Assembly (NCBI GenBank): GCA_964459305.1
Contig: CAYWNA010000025.1
Coordinates: 1 to 64,000 of the forward strand
Length of the DNA stretch: 64,000 nucleotides
Source of the DNA: CAYWNA01 sp964459305
Lineage (GTDB): Bacteria > Planctomycetota > Planctomycetia > Pirellulales > Pirellulaceae
Direction of reading: 5' to 3'
Every line of letters starts with the position of its first letter. Within the stretch, counting starts at the first letter, position 1. The notes under the pieces were generated by a model. That model was not told the origin of the DNA and did no database searches. It was given only the letters and a program-made list of their open reading frames with translations. This document shows positions 18,415-25,404 of this stretch, piece after piece. Position numbers and translations under genes: made by a program.

Positions 18415-19797
18415 ATGTCCCAAACGCAGTGGACGGACGAGGAAAAAGCGCAACTGCTGGACGACGCGGTGAAGTACATCATCCCGCATTTTGCCAGCAA
18501 CGAGAACCTTGCACGGGGGCCGAAGATCTTTGCTCGAGGTGAAGGTTGCTACGTCTATGATCTAGACGGCAAGAAGTACTTCGATTCCTTTGCCACTCTC
18601 TTGACCACCGTCTGCGGCCACGGCCGGCCTGAGGTGACCCAGGTGGTCAAGGAGCAGATGGAAACGCTGGAGTTCTTTCCCAACTACGTCGACGCCTTCA
18701 CCGTACCGTTGGTGGAACTTGCCAGAAAGCTGGCGGAGATCATGCCGGGTGATTTGTCGGTGAGCTTCTTCGTCAACAGCGGCTCGGAAGCCAACGAGAC
18801 CGCACTGAAAATGGCCCGGCAGTACCACGTCGAACGAGGCGAGCGGCACCGGTTCAAGTTCATCGGGCGCAGAGACTCCTATCACGCTACTACGTTGGGC
18901 GGCTCGTCGGTGACCGGGCTGACATGGTTTCGGGAGTACTTCGAACCGCTCCTGCCAGGCTGCATCTTTGCGCCGGCCGCGCGCGACCACGAGCGGCCCG
19001 AAGGCATGAGTTCGGCCGACTACGGAAAGCAGTGTCTCGATGAGCTGGAGAAGTTGATCGTGTTCGAGGATCCGCGGACCATTGCCGCGATGATCATGGA
19101 TCCCCTGCCGGGATCGAACACCGGCTATCCCCTGCCGCCCGAAGGCTATTTGGAAGGCGTCCGCCAGTTGTGCGACAAGCACGGGATCCTCCTTATCTTC
19201 GACGAGGTTCAAACCGGCTTCGGTAAGACCGGAAAATGGTTTTTCTGCGAGCACTACGGCGTGGTGCCCGACATCATGACCATTGGCAAAGGCTTCACCG
19301 GCGGCTTCATCCCACTGGGTGCCGCCGTGACGACGCCGAAGATCGCCGACCAGTTCCGCAAGGGGCCGGGATCTGAGCTGCGAAGCGGGAGCACCTACGG
19401 TGGGCACACGGTGGCGTGCGCGGCCACACTGGCCAATATCGCGATCATCGAACGGGAAGACCTAGTCGAGCACGCCGCCGAGATGGGGGCCTACCTTGAG
19501 GAGAAGCTGCACACGCTTTCTCAGAAGCACGCCATCATCGGGCACGCCCGAGGCATCGGGCTATTGTGGGCCATCTACCTGGTGGCCGACCGTGCGACCG
19601 GAAAGCCGCTGGACCCCGAGTTGGGCGTCGGAACGTGGATTCAAGACTGGTGCTATCGGAATGGCATGATCCTGCGCAACAACGGCGAGATCCTCGTCCT
19701 GGCGCCCTCATTGATTATCACCAGAGAGGAAATCGACATGGTCGTCGACTTGATCGACCAAGCGTTGGCAGCCGCCACGCTGGAATTCAAGTTGTGA
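18415..19797 (+). CDS. Class III (omega) aminotransferase
   Basis: 460 residues from the ATG at 18415, chosen because GAGAGG sits about 8 nt before it (a GTG at 18382 lacks support). PLP fold-type I features: NSGSEANE at 121-128, DEVQTG beginning at 263 and the PLP lysine at about 292 in IGKGFTGG. The family moves an omega- or alpha-amino group (ornithine, GABA, taurine, beta-alanine, 3-aminoisobutyrate and similar) to a 2-oxo acid. The usual EP(V/I)Q segment reads MDPLPGSNTG. In the operon it could supply an aldehyde or oxo acid to the SDR or E1 enzymes. The substrate is not determined. Confidence 0.9.
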   Translation: MSQTQWTDEEKAQLLDDAVKYIIPHFASNENLARGPKIFARGEGCYVYDLDGKKYFDSFATLLTTVCGHGRPEVTQVVKEQMETLEFFPNYVDAFTVPLVELARKLAEIMPGDLSVSFFVNSGSEANETALKMARQYHVERGERHRFKFIGRRDSYHATTLGGSSVTGLTWFREYFEPLLPGCIFAPAARDHERPEGMSSADYGKQCLDELEKLIVFEDPRTIAAMIMDPLPGSNTGYPLPPEGYLEGVRQLCDKHGILLIFDEVQTGFGKTGKWFFCEHYGVVPDIMTIGKGFTGGFIPLGAAVTTPKIADQFRKGPGSELRSGSTYGGHTVACAATLANIAIIEREDLVEHAAEMGAYLEEKLHTLSQKHAIIGHARGIGLLWAIYLVADRATGKPLDPELGVGTWIQDWCYRNGMILRNNGEILVLAPSLIITREEIDMVVDLIDQALAAATLEFKL

Positions 19798-19824
19798 GTG
19801 CGAGAGACCGGAATAGATGTCCCT

Positions 19825-19874
19825 GTAGGACGGCTCTCCAGAGCCGTCTGAACGGGTCGGGAGACCCGTTCTAC
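19825..19874. repeat. Double-hairpin repeat (GTAGGACGGCTCT...CCGTTCTAC)
   Basis: Two adjacent perfect stems, ACGGCTCT/AGAGCCGT and AACGGGTC/GACCCGTT, framed by GTAGG and CTAC. It lies between the aminotransferase stop and the RBS of the URO-D gene, so it is transcribed within the operon. It looks like a dispersed palindromic unit; it might also stabilise the mRNA or attenuate translation. Confidence 0.75.
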
Positions 19875-19907
19875 GTTTCCTCCTATGTTGGCTACAGGAG
19901 CAACAGC

Positions 19908-20984
19908 ATGAATTCGCAGGAGCGGATGGCCGCCGTCCTTGAACATCGACTGCCCGACCGAGTTCCTCTGGCAGAGCTTTGGATCGATCCCGGCATGGTG
20001 GAGGCCGTCCATCCAGGCGGCGACTGGAACGACCTGATCGAACACCTCGACATGGACGTCGTCACGGTCCCCACCATGATTTATGAAGATCACGAAGTCG
20101 AATGGGTGGATCGTCAGGAACGTATCTTCCGGGATAAATGGGGCGCCCTGCAGATCAGTCTGCAGGGCGGCGTCCCCGTACCCATGAAGCCGCCGCGCGT
20201 CGAGACCAAAGAGGATCTGGCCTCGTACAAACCGCCCGACCCGGCCGAGTCGCCGGTGATCGAAAAGATCCGCAGGCTCAAAGAAAAGTACCCCAACGGA
20301 GAGAAAGCGATTTGTTGCGTGGGCGAATCGGGCTGGGCGCCGGCGGTGTTCTTGCGGGGCGGCCTGGAGAACCTGCTGTTGGACTTTGCCCTGCGGCCCG
20401 ACTTCGTCAAGGATCTGATGAAGATCGGGACGGAATACTACAGCGAGCTGTTCCGGCTCGTGGTGCTTGCCGGAGCGGACATCGTGCTATTGGGCGACGA
20501 TTACTCGGACAAGAATGGCCCGATGATGTCGCCCAAGCAGTTCGCCGAACTCATCTTGCCGTCCGACGCTGCGGTGGTCTCCGCAATCAAAAGTGCTGGG
20601 GCCTACTGCATCAAGCACACCGACGGCGACATCCGCATGATCATGGACATGCTGGTGGGTACGGGCCTGGATTGCCTGGGCCCGTTGGAGCCCGTCGTCG
20701 GCATGGAACTGGCTCCTATTATCGAGCGGTATACCGGCAAGATCACCGTGATGGGCAACATCAACATTGATTTGCTATCTCGCGGTTCCGAAGAAGACGT
20801 GGTCAGGGAGGTGAAACGAACGCTGGCCACCGTGTCAGCCACCGGACCACACATCATGTCATCGGCCAACACGATTACCTCGTCCGTCAAACCGCAAAAC
20901 TTCCTGGCCATGATCAACACAACAAAGGAATTCGGGCAGTATCCAATCGATACGGACCGATTGATGGCCGAAGCCGAGCTGTGA
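19908..20984 (+). CDS. Uroporphyrinogen-decarboxylase (URO-D) family protein
   Basis: 358 residues from the ATG at 19908 (CAGGAG 7 nt upstream; the open frame extends far upstream without support). URO-D-fold barrel with MNSQERMAAVL, a GESGWAPAVFLRGG strand, GDDYSDKNGPMMSP and an HTDGD motif at about 237-241. True corrinoid methyltransferases of this fold (MtaA/MtbA) have HxC zinc ligands, but here the Cys position is Asp, so zinc-thiol methyl transfer is unlikely by the known mechanism. Heme synthesis is also unlikely given the context. Its place beside an MttB-family gene suggests a role in handling the same substrate. Confidence 0.85.
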   Translation: MNSQERMAAVLEHRLPDRVPLAELWIDPGMVEAVHPGGDWNDLIEHLDMDVVTVPTMIYEDHEVEWVDRQERIFRDKWGALQISLQGGVPVPMKPPRVETKEDLASYKPPDPAESPVIEKIRRLKEKYPNGEKAICCVGESGWAPAVFLRGGLENLLLDFALRPDFVKDLMKIGTEYYSELFRLVVLAGADIVLLGDDYSDKNGPMMSPKQFAELILPSDAAVVSAIKSAGAYCIKHTDGDIRMIMDMLVGTGLDCLGPLEPVVGMELAPIIERYTGKITVMGNINIDLLSRGSEEDVVREVKRTLATVSATGPHIMSSANTITSSVKPQNFLAMINTTKEFGQYPIDTDRLMAEAEL

Positions 20985-20993
20985 GAGAGACAC

Positions 20994-21770
20994 ATGGGAC
21001 GTCTTGAAAACAAGATCGCCGTGATCACCGGCGCGGGCCGCGGGATCGGACTCGCCGGCGCCGCGGCTTTCGTGCGGGAGGGAGCTAAGGTCGTCATCGC
21101 CGAAATCGACGAGCGTTCCGGACATCGTGCGGAAGCGGCCCTTCGTGAACGCGGAGGCGAAGCGACCTTTATTCAAACCGATTGTTCTGATCCGGCCGAG
21201 GTGAAACGGCTGATGGCCAGAGCTCGCGAGCTCTACGGCGGTCTGCACGTGCTGTACAACAACGCCTCGATCTTCTTGGACAAGGACGATGGGCGGGTAA
21301 CCGAACTGGCTGAAGAAACGTGGGAACGCGTGCTTCGCGTCAATCTGGACAGCGTGTTCCTTTGTTCGAAGTACGCCATTCCGTTGATCGTTGACAGCGG
21401 CGGCGGATCGGTGATCAACACCGGCTCCAGTGCCAGCGTGATGGGCATCCCGGGCTGCGACGCCTACACGGCCACCAAGGGTGCCACCGTGTCGATGACC
21501 CGGTCCATGGCGGTTGAGTACGGCCCCCAAGGTGTTCGCGTCAACTGCATCTGTCCGGCCGGCGTGGAAACCGAGATGGTCAAGGCCAGCAGCGTGAACA
21601 ATCCCGACTTCGACGCCGATTTCTTCTTCGCCCGCGCTCCCTTGCGCCGGTTTGGGACGCCAGAAGAAATCGCCAACCTGGCGGTCTTCCTGGCCTCCGA
21701 CGAATCATCTTATGTCAACGGCGCGATCGTCCGGGCGGACGGTGGAATTACGATTGCACCAATCTCTTGA
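20994..21770 (+). CDS. Short-chain dehydrogenase/reductase (SDR)
   Basis: 258-residue classical SDR. NAD(P)-binding TGAGRGIG at 12-19, NNAS at 89-92, catalytic Ser in TGSSAS (about 145), and YTATK giving Tyr158 and Lys162. An acidic residue after beta-2 (VIAEIDE) favours NAD over NADP. It starts 9 bp after the URO-D gene. Likely oxidises or reduces an alcohol/carbonyl intermediate of the cluster's substrate; the substrate is unknown. Confidence 0.93.
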   Translation: MGRLENKIAVITGAGRGIGLAGAAAFVREGAKVVIAEIDERSGHRAEAALRERGGEATFIQTDCSDPAEVKRLMARARELYGGLHVLYNNASIFLDKDDGRVTELAEETWERVLRVNLDSVFLCSKYAIPLIVDSGGGSVINTGSSASVMGIPGCDAYTATKGATVSMTRSMAVEYGPQGVRVNCICPAGVETEMVKASSVNNPDFDADFFFARAPLRRFGTPEEIANLAVFLASDESSYVNGAIVRADGGITIAPIS

Positions 21771-21779
21771 GAAAAGGAG

Positions 21780-21864
21780 TTGAGCGAAAAGGGGACAGGT
21801 CCAATTTGCCGGGACGGCCCGAAGGGTGCTTCGCACAAATTGGACCTGTCCTCTTTTCGCTCAA
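21780..21864. repeat. Coding-type palindromic element (GGGGACAGGTCCAATTTG), copy 1
   Basis: Near-perfect palindrome: left arm TTGAGCGAAAAGGGGACAGG then TCCAATTTG; the right arm is its reverse complement with one mismatch; central loop of about 27 nt. It lies in the gap between the SDR and symporter genes, ending 15 bp before the symporter ATG. Although intergenic here, it is open for translation in the same frame as copies 2 and 3 relative to its own sequence. Confidence 0.93.
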
Positions 21865-21879
21865 GTGGGAATTCAACCC

Positions 21880-23481
21880 ATGACTCTGGAAACCATCGAC
21901 TGGATCATCATTGCGATCTACCTCGTCGGATGCATCGCGGCCGGTGTGTGGATGAAGCGGTACGTTCGTGGTGTGACCGACTTTGCCGTGGCCGGACGAG
22001 AGATGGATCTGAACTTGGGCATCGCCTCGCTGGCTGCGACCGAGTTGGGGATCGTCACGGTGATGTACACCGCCCAAATGGGATTCACCAAAGGTATGGC
22101 CGGCGCAATTCCGGGGGTACTCTTCTGCCTGGCGATGCTGGTCGTGGGAATTACCGGCTTCGTGATCATGCCGCTGCGCAACGCTGGGGTCATTACCATT
22201 CCCGAGCTTTTCGAGAAACGCTTTGGAAATGGCGTGCGCTGGTTGGCGGGATTGGTAGTCGTGGTCGGCGGCGTGCTGAACATGGGCATCTTCCTGCGGC
22301 TCGGAGGCGAGTTCCTGGTGCACGTTACAGGTCTTGATTCCCGGTATCTTGAGGCGACCATGACGGTCCTGCTGGTAATCGTCCTTATCTATACTGTCTT
22401 GGGCGGCATGCTCTCCGTACTGGTGACCGACTACATCCAGTTCTTGGTCATGGGGCTGGGAATCGTCGTCACATCGGTGATAGTGATCTGGAACGTCGGC
22501 TGGCTGGATCTGATCTCCGGGCTGTGGCAGGCGCACCAGTCGGGCGCGACTCTGGTCGAGGTAAGCACTACGGGAGGAACACCCGACAAGAACCTCACCA
22601 TGGCCGACCCCTTCAATCCGTTCGCCAGCATCGGCTGGGACTGGATCGCTTGGCAGTCACTGGTGATGATCGCGGGAGTGACAACCTGGCAGCCGATGAT
22701 CGCACGGGTGCTGAGCGCAAAGAACTCGCAGGTTGCCAGGAAGGTCTATCGGCGGAGCTGTTTCTTTTTCGTCGGTCGATTCGCGCTTCCCGGCCTGTGG
22801 GGTGCCGCGGCATTCTTGTACTTCTACTCCATTGGCGGACTGCCGGAAGGAGTCACCAGTCTGACGGCCATGCCGACCTATCTGAAGACGATTGTGCCGA
22901 CTGGCATCATCGGCCTCTTGATCGCGGCAATGCTCGCCGCCGAGATGTCCACCGACAGTGGCTATCTCTTGACCTGGGCGACGGTGATCTACAACGACTT
23001 GGTTACCCCCTGCCTGCGGCGACCGCTTTCGGCCACGGCCAACTTGCTGACCGTCCGCTCGCTCGTGGTCGCGATTGGCGTGTTCCTGATGCTCTACGGA
23101 CTCTGGTACGAGATTCCCGGCACAGCGTGGGACTATCTCACGCTCACCGGCACCATTTTCGAAGCAGGCGTGTTCACACTGCTAGTGGCTGCGCTCTATT
23201 GGCGCCACGCCAACCGCTGGGGAGCTTTTGCGGCCCTTGTCTTGGGCGCCGTGGCTCCGCTTACGTCTGTTTTCGTCAATTCCGACGGCGTGGAACGGAT
23301 TCCCGCTGCGGTCGCCGGCCTTTCAGGATTCGGAATGGCGTTTGCAGGCATGATCGTCGGCTCGTTCGTGGGCCGGAGATGGGGAAAGGGGACAGGTCCA
23401 ATTTGCCGAGACGGCCCGGAGGGTGCTTCGCACAAATTGGACCTGTCCCCTTTTCCCATCGACGAGGAGAACAAACAATGA
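21880..23481 (+). CDS. Sodium:solute symporter (SSS family) with repeat-derived C-terminus
   Basis: 533 residues from the ATG at 21880, immediately before the first helix; the frame runs further 5' through palindrome copy 1. About 12-13 transmembrane segments; SSS marks include VRGVTDFAVAGREMDLNLG, and AAMLAAEMSTDSGYLLTWA at the sodium-site helix. It imports the cluster's substrate with Na+. The last ~28 residues (GKGTGPIC to KLDLSPFP...) are encoded by palindrome copy 2 and do not look like a native transporter tail. The stop overlaps the next gene's start (ATGA). Confidence 0.92.
   Translation: MTLETIDWIIIAIYLVGCIAAGVWMKRYVRGVTDFAVAGREMDLNLGIASLAATELGIVTVMYTAQMGFTKGMAGAIPGVLFCLAMLVVGITGFVIMPLRNAGVITIPELFEKRFGNGVRWLAGLVVVVGGVLNMGIFLRLGGEFLVHVTGLDSRYLEATMTVLLVIVLIYTVLGGMLSVLVTDYIQFLVMGLGIVVTSVIVIWNVGWLDLISGLWQAHQSGATLVEVSTTGGTPDKNLTMADPFNPFASIGWDWIAWQSLVMIAGVTTWQPMIARVLSAKNSQVARKVYRRSCFFFVGRFALPGLWGAAAFLYFYSIGGLPEGVTSLTAMPTYLKTIVPTGIIGLLIAAMLAAEMSTDSGYLLTWATVIYNDLVTPCLRRPLSATANLLTVRSLVVAIGVFLMLYGLWYEIPGTAWDYLTLTGTIFEAGVFTLLVAALYWRHANRWGAFAALVLGAVAPLTSVFVNSDGVERIPAAVAGLSGFGMAFAGMIVGSFVGRRWGKGTGPICRDGPEGASHKLDLSPFPIDEENKQ
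23378..23460. repeat. Coding-type palindromic element, copy 2 (inside symporter 3' end)
   Basis: Left arm GATGGGGAAAGGGGACAGGT and the matching right arm ending TTTTCCCATC, with one mismatch over 28 nt per arm. It lies wholly within the symporter reading frame, contributing its C-terminal peptide, and ends just before the RBS (GAGGAGA) of the small downstream gene. Confidence 0.95.
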
Positions 23482-23642
23482 AAGACCTATTCATCTGGTT
23501 CTGGTCTGCGATGGTCTTCCTGTCGATCGTCTGGTATGCGGCCCTGATTTTCTATGTGGGGATCAAGGGCGGGTACGAGATCCTGCAAATGACGCGAGCG
23601 TTGTCCGACAGGGCGAAAGGAGAGGATGGTGCCAGACAATAA
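23478..23642 (+). CDS. Small membrane protein, probable symporter partner
   Basis: 54 residues with one or two hydrophobic helices (about 4-30; FIWFWSAMVFLSIVWYAALI) and a charged C-terminus. Its ATG overlaps the symporter TGA (ATGA), and GAGGAGA lies 7 nt upstream, so it is translationally coupled to the transporter. The next gene starts 17 bp before this one ends. Small one- or two-helix proteins often accompany SSS transporters; the second symporter in the window also has one (30319-30615). No named family is assigned. Confidence 0.8.
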   Translation: MKDLFIWFWSAMVFLSIVWYAALIFYVGIKGGYEILQMTRALSDRAKGEDGARQ

Positions 23643-24558
23643 ACGGCTGGTCTGGATCAACGGCGACTTGGTGCCAGAGAGCGAGGCCAAGATTTCCGTC
23701 TTCGACGTTGGTCGCCTCTACGGGGCTACCTTCTACGAATCGATTCGGACCTTCGGACACGAGCTGTTCAAATTGGAGCAGCACCTCGCCCGGTTGGAAG
23801 CCTCACTGGCTTACGCAGGACTGTCGAACCTTGCGGATCGCCAGCAAATGCTGGAAGCGATTCACAAGGTATGCGACGCCAACATTCACCTCACGCCCAA
23901 AGAGGACGACATCTGGATCTGCGTGGAAGTCACACCGGGAAACGCGTTCCCCATGCCGCTCAAGAGTGGAGCTTCGCGAACGCCGACCATAATCGCCTAC
24001 TCCAGCGACTTGCCTCATCACACGTACGTACGCAATTACGCCGAGGGTAAACACGTCGTCACTTCACACTTCCGGAACATCCCGCCTCAGTGCTTCGAGC
24101 AGCGATGCAAGAATCGCTCGCGGCTTCCGCATTTCATGTCCAAGCTGTACGCGAACCAGATGGATCCGGGTGCATTTGCAGTGCTCTTGGACACGGACGG
24201 CTTCATTACCGAAGGATCGGGAGCCAATATTTTCTTCGTCTCCAACGGCGTATTGTACACCCCGACCACTCGTAACATCCTTGACGGCATCAGCCGGCAG
24301 ACAGTGATAGAACTGTCCGGAGATCTCGGTATGGACGTGGTCGAGAAAGACTTGACGCTATACGAAGCCTACAACGCCGAAGAGGCGTTTTGGACGACGA
24401 CGTCCTACTGCATCTTGCCGATTTCGGCCATCGATGGGCGCAAAATCGGCAGCCGCTACCCAGGGCCATGCGCCGGGAAGCTGCTGGGCGCGTGGAGTGA
24501 CATGGTGGGTGTGGATATCGTCGGCCAAGCCCGGAAGTTCGCCCACGAGGACGGCTGA
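23626..24558 (+). CDS. Class IV aminotransferase (D-amino acid/branched-chain type)
   Basis: 310 residues of PLP fold-type IV. Typical opening LVWINGDLVPESEAKISVFD, PLP lysine at about 173 (HFMSKLYAN), and the cofactor motif TEGSGANIF at about 195-203. The family includes BCAT, D-alanine aminotransferase and 4-amino-4-deoxychorismate lyase, which share this fold. Its operon context suggests transamination in the same pathway as the class III enzyme. A strong AAGGAGAGG lies directly before the ATG, inside the end of the small membrane-protein gene. Confidence 0.9.
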   Translation: MVPDNKRLVWINGDLVPESEAKISVFDVGRLYGATFYESIRTFGHELFKLEQHLARLEASLAYAGLSNLADRQQMLEAIHKVCDANIHLTPKEDDIWICVEVTPGNAFPMPLKSGASRTPTIIAYSSDLPHHTYVRNYAEGKHVVTSHFRNIPPQCFEQRCKNRSRLPHFMSKLYANQMDPGAFAVLLDTDGFITEGSGANIFFVSNGVLYTPTTRNILDGISRQTVIELSGDLGMDVVEKDLTLYEAYNAEEAFWTTTSYCILPISAIDGRKIGSRYPGPCAGKLLGAWSDMVGVDIVGQARKFAHEDG

Positions 24559-24559
24559 G

Positions 24560-25393
24560 ATGATTTGTCTGACCGGTGACATCCATCATTCATCGCTCGG
24601 CACGAATGATCAGGGGTATGTCGACTACCCACGGGACTCGGAGATCAAGATCGCCGCGCGTTTCGCGCGGCTGGTCGAACGATACGGACTGAAAGCCACC
24701 TTCTATGTGACCGGCAAAACGCTGGGCGAGGAGTGGGAAGATTTCCGGCCTGTTGCCGAGGCTGAGGAAGTGGAAATCGGCGGGCATACCTACGACGGCC
24801 TGCCCGCGAACCGGATGGCACAACTCTGGTACCGGATGCGCGGGATGTGCCCACCGTCGCATGGCTACCGGCACGGCTCGCGGCGAAAACAAAAGCGGGA
24901 CATCAAACGAACCGTGGACATCATCAAGGAAAAGACGGGACGTGATGTGGTTTCCTGGCGGAGCCATGGATTGGTCCACGATCGCAACACGTACTCTCTG
25001 CTGGCCGAATGTGGCATCCAGCTGATTTCTGACGAGATTTCTGATACGAAGCTATTCCCGGAGAAAATGCCGGAAGGACTGTTCTCCCATCCCATGAACG
25101 TGCTCCCCGATCATGATCATCTACTGCACGCGCACCGGGGCCGCGAATTTGTGGAAAACGCAAAACAACGAGGCTACGGTGAGGACTGTTTCGGCTGCGA
25201 GTCGTACGAGATCGACGAGTGGGGTGAAATCGTCAAGCAACAGGTCGCCCGGATCGAACAGTCCGGTGGTGTGGCCACGATCCTGATGCATCCGGTTTGC
25301 CAGTTCCTGGCCGACGGGTTCCAAACAGCGGAATCGCTGCTACAGTTCTTCTCACAGCACGAGACCGTTTGGGCGCGTGACCTCTTGGAGTGA
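24560..25393 (+). CDS. NodB-like polysaccharide deacetylase family protein
   Basis: 277 residues from the ATG at 24560, one base after the preceding stop; the longer open frame upstream overlaps the aminotransferase. Carbohydrate esterase 4 features: metal/catalytic Asp in LTGDIHHS, HTYDG as the metal-binding His segment, VSWRSHGL and a late TILMHP. No signal peptide, so a cytosolic N- or O-deacylase is implied. Possibly removes an acyl group from the imported compound. The spacing is tight on both sides. Confidence 0.85.
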   Translation: MICLTGDIHHSSLGTNDQGYVDYPRDSEIKIAARFARLVERYGLKATFYVTGKTLGEEWEDFRPVAEAEEVEIGGHTYDGLPANRMAQLWYRMRGMCPPSHGYRHGSRRKQKRDIKRTVDIIKEKTGRDVVSWRSHGLVHDRNTYSLLAECGIQLISDEISDTKLFPEKMPEGLFSHPMNVLPDHDHLLHAHRGREFVENAKQRGYGEDCFGCESYEIDEWGEIVKQQVARIEQSGGVATILMHPVCQFLADGFQTAESLLQFFSQHETVWARDLLE

Positions 25394-25404
25394 ATGAAGC
25401 CTTG

